Shown here piece after piece: positions 36,019-47,296 of a DNA stretch of 64,000 bases. Made by a program: the position numbers and the translations under genes. The stretch is from NCBI RefSeq assembly GCF_000327385.1, contig NW_008709715.1, forward strand, positions 124,001 to 188,000, written 5' to 3'. This DNA comes from Lottia gigantea. Its lineage: Eukaryota; Mollusca; Gastropoda; Lottiidae. Numbering within the stretch: position 1 is the stretch's first letter; every line of letters starts with the position of its first letter. The notes under the pieces were generated by a model, which had not been told where the DNA came from, ran no database searches, and worked only from the letters and a program-made list of their open reading frames with translations.

Positions 36019-39000
36019 ATGAGAGTTTTTTCAGTAATTGTATGTTTATTATTTTTAAGTGTGTCTTACACAGGTAAGGAAATTTATTTATAATATACAG
36101 CTATCAAATAGCAGTGCAATATTTATTGCAGCGATTTATCTTAAAATATCTTATTTTAGAACAATAGAAAAGTTTGTGTATGGCGTCTCAATTAATACAC
36201 AATTGTTACAAATTCTCAAATGCATGTAGCTAATTACGTTATTGGATTTAAAAGGACTGTGTGCCATTTTGGGAGGGTGGTGGGGGTTGCTGGTTGATTT
36301 TAGTCCTGGATATTATCATGTAAATAGTCTTCAGAAGTACTAATGTACGAAAATCGAATAATTCCTTTAAAAGTACTTTATGAATTTTACTCCCTATTTC
36401 TATATAGTATGTCCTTTCTATATATCACAGAATGTCTTAAAACCACGAGTCGTCATTTTATCGATAATTCTGGCCACGCATGGATTTAAAGGCACAAATA
36501 TCGACGGTGAGCTGTGAACAGTATTATTGATTGGCTTTGCTAAAAAAAAATCCGGTTTCTGAGAATAAAATATGATTGGTCAAAAAAAGGTTCACCTGTA
36601 GCCCTTTAAACAATTCCTGACGCACATAATACATTTCCTGATATAGAATCCGTATATATTCATTATTGGATTAGACCGAAACAGTGAGGTTAATTCTGGA
36701 GAAAACACCTACTATATTAGTTATTTATGTATACCTATCAATATCATAAGCTATGATTATCTTAGACTGTTGCTCTGGCTGCAACATCGGTTTCTGGAAT
36801 TTCTGGAATAGTGCTTAGGATAAATACTCTCTGACCAAAGTGACCTCAGAATTGAATTTATTCTCTCTACAAAAATGTTTCAAATAGAATTCTCATTAGA
36901 ATGTCTTTTGGTCCATTAAAATTTAAAGTTTAGAGTCTTTACATTTGAAATCAACACAATCCTATTTTCTATTATCTAGTCCAGAAATTCCTGTGTGAAT
37001 AATTCACCAAATAATAACTTTTTCATTGGTTTGCATTTGCATCAAGCCAAAGACAATGTAAGAAATCTTGACAATAAAGAATGGCAATAAATCATTAGGT
37101 TCTTTTTTTTGTAGAAGGATCTTGTCCAGGAAATCCAAACGGTATGTTTAATATTTTAATCTACCGGGTCTGCTCTAAACTTATAATTTGGTGCTCGTGA
37201 CTGATGATGCGGATAAAATGAAATTTGTTAAGAATTTAACAGTTCTGATTCATCCTCATAATATCTTTGAACTATTCATCTCGCTGTTATGCAGAAAATT
37301 GTCCGGAGAGAACATTAACATTTTGGAATCCGATATTGATCAATGTTGAAACATGAACACGTTTTCTGTTTTATTCTGTAGCTCTAAAGATGTGTTATGA
37401 AGGCACAAGAAGTGGTACAGAAGTGTATTTAGAAACAACTCTACCAACTGATAGTACCGTCACTGATTGTTCGTGTACAGTAACTACATTTGGTAGTGGT
37501 ACTAATCCAGCACAGGTAGATTTCATACCAAAACAATATTGGTCATCCTGCTATTATAAACAACTTATTATGTTCAAAGGTGCCACAGCAACGTATAGCT
37601 GTACTAATGGAGTAGCCAGACCGACATCGTTTTTCGATATGATAGATAATTCAACAGCCACGGTTTCTCTACAAGAAGAGTTTAAGTCTGGAGACACTGC
37701 TTTAGACACTTGTTTACAAATAAGAGCATTTAGTACGTTGACATTTTTTCATTTTTTTATTATTGATATGTGCCATTAACACGAGCACACATGGAAACAA
37801 CTGTTTTGCTAGAAATTTACAATCGTCCATGTAATCAGTGTACTAGTTTTTGAGAATTTATTTTTTTTCTAAGAATAAAAATTAAAGGATATAGTTGAGA
37901 GGTTTGGCCAACACTCATATTCATTGAAATAGTCCTCAAGATGGAAGTAAAACGAATAAAATTACTGATTTTAGTTGCAGTCTCTCTTACAACAAAAATA
38001 TAAACACTTCCATAATATTTATTTAATTCAGCAAACAACGTGAACCTGCAAGTTAAATGTTTTAAAGTATTATCAATGACCACAACACAACAAGAATTAA
38101 CAACCACACAGCAAGTACCCACAACCACTCAACAAGAAATAACAACTATACAACAAGAATCAACAACTATACAACAAGAATCAACAACTATGCAACAAGA
38201 ATCAACAACCAAACAGCAAGTACCAACAACCACTCAACAAGAAATAACAACTATACAACAAGAATCAACAACTATGCGACAAGACTCAACAACTATACAA
38301 CAAGAATCAACAACTATGCGACAAGACTCAACAACTATACAACAAGAATCAACAACTATGCAACAAGAATCAACAACCACACAGCAAATACCAACATCCA
38401 CACAACAAGAAATAACAACCACACAGCAAATACCAACATCCACACAACAAGAAATAACAACCACACAGCAAGTACCAACAACCACTCAACAAGAAATAAC
38501 AACCACGCAGCAAGTACCAACAACCACTCAACAAGAAATAACAACCACGCAGCAAGTACCAACAACCACTCAACAAGAAATAACAACCAAACAACTAGAA
38601 TCAACAACCACACAACAAGATTCAAATGATTCAAATATCAGAAAAACAACAGTTAGGCAAGAAACCGGAAATGATGGGAGTGTTTCAGAAGTTGATGGAA
38701 GAAATTTGCCTGGTGAAGTTACTAAACCAAGACAAGGTTGGTGTTAACAAGCTTGTTGGCTAACAAAACCTTCATATTTTGTTTAGTTAGATGCAATTGT
38801 GTTGATAACATAGTCCATGAAAACTTAATTTGCAGTCATTAATGCAAGCTTGTTGAATACAATTTTTTGAATTCCATTTTGACCCTATATTTCAGATATG
38901 GTTGTACCTATTGGTCTCGGTGTTGGAAGTTTTCTAATATTAGTTGCTGTTATTTTAGTTTTTGTTTGGTATGTAGATATATATATTACATTTCTTATTA

Positions 39001-40138
39001 CCTGACGAATACACTATAGCGTACAATATGATTTGTAAAGGGATAAAGTTTGCTAAATGCCATGTAACCAGTCAATTTTGAAATAAAACAGACATTGGAT
39101 TCTTCTACAAATAGTAACCATTTACTTATAGTTATAATATAGAAATGACAGGCGACAAAAAATCAATTTTAATGTCTGAATTTTCAGCAATATATACTTG
39201 TTCCTGTTAATGGAGAATTCATTATATATTTTATTGTGTTTAACACAAGTCTTGAAGCAGATTCATAAAAGGCGTGTGTTTATAATAACAATAATTACTG
39301 ATGTGCAGCAAATCGTGCATCAAATTACTTGTTGTTTTTTTTACTCACGTAATGTATTTTATTATAACATACACCGCTTTGTGTAGCCTACATACACATA
39401 CCATAGAACGCCTATTCAATTGAATACAGGGCGATATGTCGGAAATTTGTGGAGCAAGACTTTCTTATTTAAGCGATTCAAAATCTATAATTCTAAATTT
39501 AAAAATTCCGATTAACAATCCTCGACAAAACACGCCTCATATACATTATTATTAGACAATTTTTCAATTAACAAACAATCCGAACCGCAAGTCGAAACCC
39601 AATATCCAAAACAAGGTATTGCAACTAACGCTAATTAACTATTCATATGTTGTAAGTATAAGTATATCAATCCTAAATGAGGAAATACTTCATAACGAAA
39701 AGTGGTATCAGATGTTTACAAAGATAAAATTGATAGAAATTCACTGAACTCCACTTATTGTGTTTACTATTCTATTTTTTCAGCAACAAACGTTCCAGGC
39801 AGAGGAATAATAAGCCTGATGTGGAAAATGATATCTTGGTAACGAATGGTGATGAAACTCCCAAAGCTCTTTCTTCACCCCTAGATCGAAATGAAGAAAT
39901 TTGGACAGAACCAAGTACTTCCCCTGACGAACAAGACGGACCGGCGTACGTAAATCATGAAATAACAACTGAAAATGGTGATGTTGGTATATTTGCTGTT
40001 GATGATGTATCCGAGAGTAATAATGCTGGCCCCGAGTATAATAATGCTGTCCCTGATAATGATAATCCTGTTCCTGATACGGATAATGTTGTGCCCGATA
40101 ATGATTTGCCACCTCCACCACTAAATATTTTTTATTGA
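36019..40138 (+). CDS. Type I membrane protein with Cys domain and Thr/Gln stalk
   Basis: Six coding exons: 36019-36073, 37115-37141, 37382-37732, 38032-38736, 38896-38968, 39784-40138. Total 521 aa. Residues 1-19 are a signal peptide (MRVFSVIVCLLFLSVSYTG). Residues of about 20-157 are an extracellular domain with eight cysteines (including DCSC, YWSSCYY and VKCFK) that I cannot assign to a family; CUB-like is a guess. Residues of about 158-350 are a stalk of TTTQQ-type heptads, likely O-glycosylated. The TM segment (VPIGLGVGSFLILVAVILVFVW) has its own 73-nt exon. The cytoplasmic tail of about 118 aa starts with CNKRSRQRN, is acidic, repeats a PDNDNPVPDTDN-like unit and ends in PPPPLNIFY. A polyadenylation signal lies at 40265. 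Exon 3 uses the donor GTACGT, needed for phase. Confidence 0.75.
36250..36607 (-). mobile_element. MITE family 3, full copy in intron 1
   Basis: About 358 bp, same orientation as the copy at 31178-31526: GTGTGCCATTTTGGGAGG start, AGTACTAATGTACGAAAATCG, ATATATCACAGA, and an end CACCTGTAGCCCTTTAAAC. Confidence 0.7.
38077..38622 (+). repeat. Coding 21/42-bp tandem repeat (Thr/Gln stalk)
   Basis: About 26 in-frame heptad units of the form TT(T/I/M)QQ(E/V/D)x. The first part is mainly 21-bp units of the TTIQQES kind. The later part is a higher-order 42-bp unit (TTTQQVPTTTQQEI), nearly identical over three or four copies. Likely length-polymorphic. Confidence 0.85.
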
Positions 40139-42644
40139 GGATAACTTAAACACAAAACTCTATTTACCATTATCAAAAACAATCTAGATTTACAATATTA
40201 GAACAAATATGATGTTTAAGTTGTGTACTTTTGAAAATCTAATACGGCAGTCTCGACTCAATCTAATAAAAAAGAGACTATTATTACCGCATGTAGAAGC
40301 ATGAAGAAATATATATTTCACAAACTGTTCAAGATTATGTAACAACTCAAGAGGGTATTCCATGAAAATTTGTTTTTCGGTGTCGTCGTTTTATATCATT
40401 TTGCAGCTCAGCCACCCGAATCATTAATAAAATAAAACCTATTGAAAGATTTATATCTTACAAAAAAAAAAGATAATGTGTTCAGTAGATTATCTCCCTT
40501 TTTCTCTTTGTCGCAAAATTATACCTGCCGATTCACACACCTAACTTAGGCTACTGCATTATTATACCTAACATGCACCTATTTAATTAAAATATTGAGC
40601 TCTCTTTACCCTTATAGCAAGAATTCTATTGAATCTTATCCTTTAATCCACAACTAGGGATTAACGTTGTATCATAAGTCTGCAAGTTATTAAAATCATT
40701 GCTGGAATCATAATTTAAAAACTTGTCATTTATTTCTTATCATATCCTGAAATCAAATTTCAAACGATTTTTTAAATTCAGCTTGTATAGCCAGACGACA
40801 TTTTTCTTTAACCTTAATTGCAACAGTCACGTTTCATGTATCACGGAAGGTTGTAAATGCAGCAGTTTGGCTGGATTGCACGTTAGCGAATACAGTCAAT
40901 CAGAGTCATCGACAGAAAGTCTGCAAATAATAAGCCATAGTCTGTCAGTCGAGGGCTATGATTGACTGTAGCTGACGTACAATCCAATTAAATCGCTGTA
41001 TTCCGTTCTACAAGAAAGGTGTCTATTACAGTCAAGGTATTACACGCAGTTCGTAATAGCTGACGTACAATCCAATCAAATCGCTGTATTCCGTTATACA
41101 AGAAAGGTGTCTATTACAGTCAAGGCATTACACGCAGTTCCTAATAGCTGTCATTTGAAAGATGGTTTAACAGGACTAACACATAAATAAGAGAAAGTGA
41201 CGAACACTTGATGATCAGAAAAGATGATATCGATATCTTGAAAAGATGAAGTCCAAAGCCGTATTAACGACTTTATTGTGACTCGTTTTATCAGATTCAT
41301 TTCTTGGCCAGCCGGTTTGGTCAAAAGACGAATGACTAACATCGCATAATTTGTGATCTAGATAACCGAGTGTATAAAGAGACAAGCGAATATTAGTTAC
41401 GAATTTCTGTACACATCCTCCAATTTCATAAAATCATGTTGATAAACACTGCAGAGGTCACTGCAGATGTACTAAGCCTACATCGTTAAGGTGTTTTCAT
41501 ATTGAAGCTGAACATCTTATGGCATACTAAATAACAATAAAGTCTTGATATAAGCTCTGTGTAATGGATTATAAAACAAAACTATCGGGATGATTTCAAA
41601 AATGGCAGGTTGTTATAGCAGCCACTCGCCCACTGCACATCAACAGATATTGGATAAATAAGGACTAACTGTTTATAAGGAAGGTACAAGGTATAGGAAA
41701 ATCCGGTGCAAAGTCGACATTACTTATGATATTCTAAAATAAACGACAGTGTATTATCAACCGTGCTTTAAAAGCAAGGGGCATCTACAAATTATGTCCA
41801 TTACAAGTAATTCAGAAAAGACATTCTTGACAACCATATTCACATTTTCATGGCGGTAACCATGACAGCCCATTTTCTTTTCGTAGTTATGCTTATTGCA
41901 ACATTTCCAATTTCGTGTGTTCGACAAGGCACACCTATAAGAGGTAATGATAAATATTGAATATGGTTCAATTGACTGAAATATTTGTGCACAACTCAAA
42001 TTCTTAAATAGAGAATCATTTTTGTGTATCACCTTATATATATATATTATTAGTCACTTTTTTGTTAAGTACATATATACTTTATTCTTTTGAATTGCTA
42101 TCTGTATATATCTTTATTTAGCTTTATTAATGTAAGCATATTGTTGAAAAACTGGTTGTATATACACGACATAAAATGTCACTCTACAACTAAGCAATCT
42201 ATTATACTTGGTATACCGCTCTATTTAATTCTTTCAACAACTTATGTTTTACAAAGGGAAGATCTTGTGCGAGGTTTATGACTTGTCGTCTTTGACACTG
42301 CAATGCAGTTGATTGGATTGCTTTAATCTGGTATTTTCTATACTCAAGTAGAGATCAAAAATTAAGATTCATCGGATGCTAAAAAAATTCTTTGATAATT
42401 ATGAGACTGTGTTAAGGACTAGCCCTGTTTTAAAACTCCACTTCATCAATGGTTGTTCTGAGGGTGTTACGTTTTACTTGAATTGCTTCACAAACAGTAT
42501 AAACCATAACGCAACCAACTGTATCAAAATAAGAAGATAAACCACATTACCTTATTAAAACGAATCATCGAGTTTATTGGATTTGAATATCACTGACGAG
42601 GAAGGATATTGACATTGATATAGAAGGTTTTTATCAGAGAAATT
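40139..42644. other. Spacer between the two membrane-protein paralogues
   Basis: No supported gene. It contains one MITE family 2 copy with an internal tandem duplication (40825-41150) and a TATATA-type run near 42032-42050. I looked for a third paralogous signal exon and saw none. Confidence 0.5.
40825..41150. mobile_element. MITE family 2 copy with 88-bp tandem duplication
   Basis: Left arm: TTTCATGTATCACGGAAGG and GGCTGGATTGCACGTTAGCG. Right arm: GCTGACGTACAATCCAATTA, then CAAGAAAGGTGTCTATTACAG. The right arm occurs twice in tandem, at 40971 and 41059 (period 88 bp), nearly identical. Confidence 0.7.
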
Positions 42645-45362
42645 ATGGAAATGGAGGTGATATTTGGATTATGGTGTTTCGTTTATTCCTTTCTTGCAGG
42701 TTAGTATATATGTAACTTTTGGAGACTTTGGTTATTATATAAGTATTATTTTAGCTGATGGTATTTACCAACCTCTATTTCCCAAAGAAAAGTAGTTTTT
42801 TGACGTTATCTTCAAAAATTATGAATTTAGTGACTTCATTATTGCATAAGACTTCTATAATGCATAAGTTCTACTTCAGAAAGCTGAAAGAACCATTGCT
42901 ATAAATAATATGGGCGAAGTATTTTGAGTAGGCAAACGAGTTGGTTTGTAATTTTTTGCATATACTATATCTTATTTATAGTCGGGCAAAGATATTAATT
43001 TGGGCTCATTGAGAGCTATTTAAAACATATCTACGAGCATTGTAAATATTATGTTGCAATAATTCAGAAAGTTGAATGTTGATAGACTCGAGTGAAATAA
43101 TGCAAATAAAGTGTAACATTTAGAAAATTAAAAAATGAAAAATATTCAAACAATAGAAAGTGGTGAATCATCTAGGCCAGATATTTACGGGCATCAATTC
43201 ATATTTGTTTAGTGGTCATTCTTAATAAGAGTATATCAGTAAGATTTGTCTAGTGTGATCAAATCCTTTAAATACTTAGTATTTTTTTAAGTACCTTATA
43301 TAAACATGTTGAAAACTAAGAACAAGTTACTTCCCTTTTATCCAAATACTGACCTGATAAGGTAGTTACACTTTTTGCCGTAAGTGACCACAAAAACCAC
43401 AAATACAAATTTTGCTCTATATTTTTTATCTATGTTTGATGTCGTCTGTGTTTACCAGTGGCACCCGACGTTTACATTGTATAAATTATAAAAATATTAT
43501 TTTTCATTATTGCATATTTATAGTTGCCTGTGATGATTCGACACCAGATCCGAACAGAATTCAAGGAGAAGTCACCAAAGAAGATACTTCAGGTAACTTG
43601 ATTTTCTATAATCTATATTCAGCTATGACATGAGCCCTCGACCTATTTAAATTAATTAATATCGATCTTTCGTTTTCTGTAATCTGTGGTCAGATTTTCT
43701 ATTATCAGTAATGAATTAACCTATAATGTAATTATCATCCAAGAGTTCATGAACTGTCGTTATGTTGTCCAAAACTCGAAACAGGAACATTAGATTGTAG
43801 CGTTTGTTTCTAATCATTTTGTTTATATTTAGATTTAACAGTTGGTATTGCTCTAGGAGTTGGAACATTTCTACTGTTGGTAGCTTTCCTCATCGTCATC
43901 ATTATGTAAGTATATTTAAACAATAAGTCTTTAAGTTCTTCTCGGTGCCATGGTTCCTTCTAGCATAACGTATCATTTGGATTTGGAATTCGAGTATTTT
44001 CAATCTTTCATAAGCATTTTTTGTCACTCAAGAGATCTCTGAAACAATAGCTTTGAATGTAATAAAAATTGAAAATTAGAACTATGTATCCATGTGATTT
44101 ATATAATAAGTATAAAATACCATGAGACAGAAATATTTGAAAGTGGGAGTATGTACCGCTTTATTTGCACCCTTCCATTAATCCACAAGTCAAATCGTTT
44201 CCGACTTTGAAACATCCGGATTTGAGAACTGCTGAGATGGTGGTAATCGAAATAAACTGTATTTTTTTTCAGCAATAAAGTTAAGAATAGGAGACAACGA
44301 AACGAGGAAATCAAAGTTGAAAATGGACAGTCTACTGTGTATTCTAATGGCAATAATAATAAAGATAACAAAAACCAGATACCACTACACGACGTCAAAA
44401 CCATCAGTGTTCAAGATGACGTACCAAATAATGAAAACCAGACAGTTGTTTCCGAGAAGGTTGAAGAAGTTAAATCTGCATCAGTAAAAACAGATACATC
44501 AAAATATGATGACAAAGCAGATGCACAAGACAAAGCTGAAGGAGCAGTAACGGAACTAGAAGACCTGAAACAAGACAACAACAAAGGAGAAACCAAGTAC
44601 ACTAGTGTACTTGCCGCAGGTGGTGCAGCTGTTGCAGGTGGTGCAGGTCTAATTGGTGGTTTAAGTCTACTCAGTGGTGATAATAGTGATGATCCGGCTC
44701 CAGATCTAAAAGAGCAGATAGAAGATAAAATAGATAATGAAGTTATTGAAAATGCTCCACAAACTATTGAAAAGGAAATAAACGATAACCAGTTTGTTAA
44801 AAGTGCCTTTATGGTCGGTGCAGGCTCTGATTCAGAAAAAGATAATTCAGAAAAAGAACCGTCTGATAAAGAATCTGAAAAAGACTTTGAAGACACAGAT
44901 GAGCCAGACATCCCAGCACCACCACCATCTGTAGATTACCTGGAATCAGTAGAGCATGAGCTAGCAGAAGAGACACACGGTGAAGAATACCCAGAATATC
45001 CACCAGTAATTCCAACTGAAGATGATGTGAGGGAATTGGGAGAAGATCATGTGATACCAGAACATTCACCAATAGATGACGCAGACTTCCAACCATCTAA
45101 CACTGTAGGTTCTGATACTGATAATGTGGACTATGATAGAGATTTTAGTGAGGAAGTACCCTCATTACCATCTGATCATCATGAAACCATTTCAGAAAAA
45201 GCAACAGCTTACATTGACCAAGTTGATACTGAGGAACAAGTGAAAGAAGCAACCACAAAGGTCACAACTACAGCTACCGATAGTTCTGAATCAGATTATT
45301 TAAGATCACTTCTACCACCACCACTGGATATGGATAATATTGTTATTATTAGTAAAGATTAG
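42645..45362 (+). CDS. Type I membrane protein, short ectodomain paralogue
   Basis: Four coding exons: 42645-42699, 43524-43592, 43833-43905, 44273-45362. Total 428 aa. Residues 1-19 are a signal peptide (MEMEVIFGLWCFVYSFLAG; an inner ATG two codons on is possible). The extracellular part is only about 23 residues with one cysteine (VACDDSTPDPNRIQGEVTKE). The TM exon encodes TVGIALGVGTFLLLVAFLIV. The cytoplasmic tail of about 364 residues starts INKVKNRRQRN, is strongly acidic, has a glycine/alanine-rich stretch (LAAGGAAVAGGAGLIGGLS) and ends near LLPPPLDMDN. The signal exon (55 nt), the TM exon (73 nt), their phases (1,1,2) and the basic stop-transfer match the gene at 36019-40138. Function unknown. 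Confidence 0.7.
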
Positions 45363-45499
45363 TGTTTTAAAGTAAATATGCCAGATGGGTTCAACTTATA
45401 TTGACAGACACAATGTTCTCAATTTTGTTATTATTTCATATTGTATTGTTCCGAAATAATCGACTTCATAATCATATAATATATATGTAATAATATTGT

Positions 45500-46080
45500 A
45501 ATCTCCTATGTTCTTGTACACAATCGCTTGGGGTCCGATATTCGCATAAAACATAATAACCGTTTAGGATCATCCATATTATAGGATGTGATTAATCCAA
45601 TAATCGCATTATACATGATCGTTTGTAATTTACGATTGAAATTCTCGTAATATATCATCGATGATCATCATCTTATTGTTAGTGAATGATTCTATATATA
45701 TAATAATCGTTTGGGATCATCTATATAATCGGTTGTAATTGATCCAAAAATCGCATCATACTTAATCGTTTGCTGATACACCATCGTTTGTGGTACAATA
45801 TTTTCATTATATGGTTTTGGTGACTGAAAAAATATATAGTAATTATTGGGAACATAGTGGTAAACAATCCACAAATTGTATTATGCATAAACACGCCTGT
45901 GGCTCAGTATTTGCATAAGGGTGCAACATGTGTTATCATTTGTAATCTTCGTTTGCATTATACATAATTGATTGTGAAATTTTATTTGCTTTATCTGTAA
46001 TCATTTGTAATTTAAATATATCTAATTGTTTGTGTTCTGACATTCACGTTTTGATCACTTTTAGTCTACCATTCGTATTA
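45500..46080. repeat. Degenerate AT-rich repeat with AATCGTTTG motif
   Basis: The motif AATCGTTTG or AATCGCTTG, often with GGATCAT and CGCATTATAC(A)TAAT nearby, recurs about ten times at irregular 30-60 bp spacing. It looks like an old satellite. Confidence 0.5.
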
Positions 46081-46309
46081 TGCATAATAGTTTTTTGTTG
46101 TGAGATTTAAGCCATTGGTGTAATATCAATAGTCGAAACAGAGTACAATTATAAAATAAATTTTTATGATTAACATTCTTTGTTATATATATTATATTTG
46201 TGAATACACGCTAAATATTTAAACTGAAGTCAAATGGATTCATATTTCCGAATCAAAATACATCTTATCATCTAAGTCTCAGAAACGTGAATTTTGTTTA
46301 GCTATTCAG

Positions 46310-46510
46310 TAATAGTGTTCGCATCTCACCGTCGAAACCGTATAACCATATGTGTCCAGAATTATCCGCGTTTTAAAGTTAGAAAAAGACGACTCGTCTT
46401 TCCTTATTTACATGTATAAAGTGAAATTCCCAGTTTTAGATATTTCTAGTACTTCTGAAGACTATTTACATATATTGATGACCCATATCAACATCAAATT
46501 TGTCTACATC
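46310..46510 (+). mobile_element. MITE family 3, partial copy
   Basis: ATGTGTCCAGAATTATCCGCG and CTTCTGAAGACTATTTACATA match the reverse complement of copies at 31178-31526 and 36250-36607. One end is missing. Confidence 0.55.
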
Positions 46511-47296
46511 CAAACCACACGATCCATCACGATTGGGTGTCAAAGTTCAAGCTAAGATCAAAACGGTCAAAACAGCTGTGATAGTTTTCCGAGCACGAAT
46601 GAAAATAACTCTTCAAAGTCGTTGCTCCGAAATATTTAGTTCATAGGTTTTTTTTTAAATAAAAAAGAATTATAAACCCTTTAATTTTGCCATTATCGGG
46701 AAAAAAATAATGATTCATGATGATAGGAAGCGCTAGAATGCTCTGAATTTTGTCAAAAACAAGTTAGATCGCCATTTTTTATGGGGGGGGGGGATCCATG
46801 TTTCAGTGAATCTTTATCCCCGAGAAACAAGTAAAAATATCTTTCTAGAACTAGGAAACCTGGTACTTGAAAATAATCTTTTATTTTCATATATGAATCA
46901 ATTCAGTAAACAAATATGGAAAAACAAAAAATGAAACGGAATACTACTAACACGTAAGACCAAATTCTTTGGAAATATTTGAAGCCCAGAGAAAAGCAGC
47001 CGTTAGAAGTTACTCACTGAATTATATATATACAAAAAAATATCACATGTGGTATATGCGTGGTAAATGGTGATAAATTCGGTCGCACTGAGATACCAGG
47101 TGTCCTAAAGCTGAGCATTCCCTGCTATTAAAGTAACATCATACATGTGTACGCCAGTAATAAGAGTCGATCAAATGGATGGACAAAATCCTTAACATAC
47201 AAATGACTTCATAAATCTGAGCTGTTGAGTAAAATTACATAGTATTTAGATTTTGACGTCACGGAAAGCTGATGATAATTGTGATGAAAGATTTGT

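Larger units (their letters stand above)
45363..47296. other. Repeat-rich spacer
   Basis: No supported gene. It contains a degenerate AT-rich repeat (45500-46080), a partial MITE of family 3 (46310-46510) and an 11-G run (46783-46793). Confidence 0.55.

Noticed and set aside
38234-38634. Long minus-strand ORFs rich in Cys, Val and Leu
   Set aside because: They are antisense shadows of the Thr/Gln coding repeat.
44411-45096. Minus-strand ORFs rich in Ser and Leu
   Set aside because: They are antisense to the acidic cytoplasmic tail exon and have no splice or domain support.
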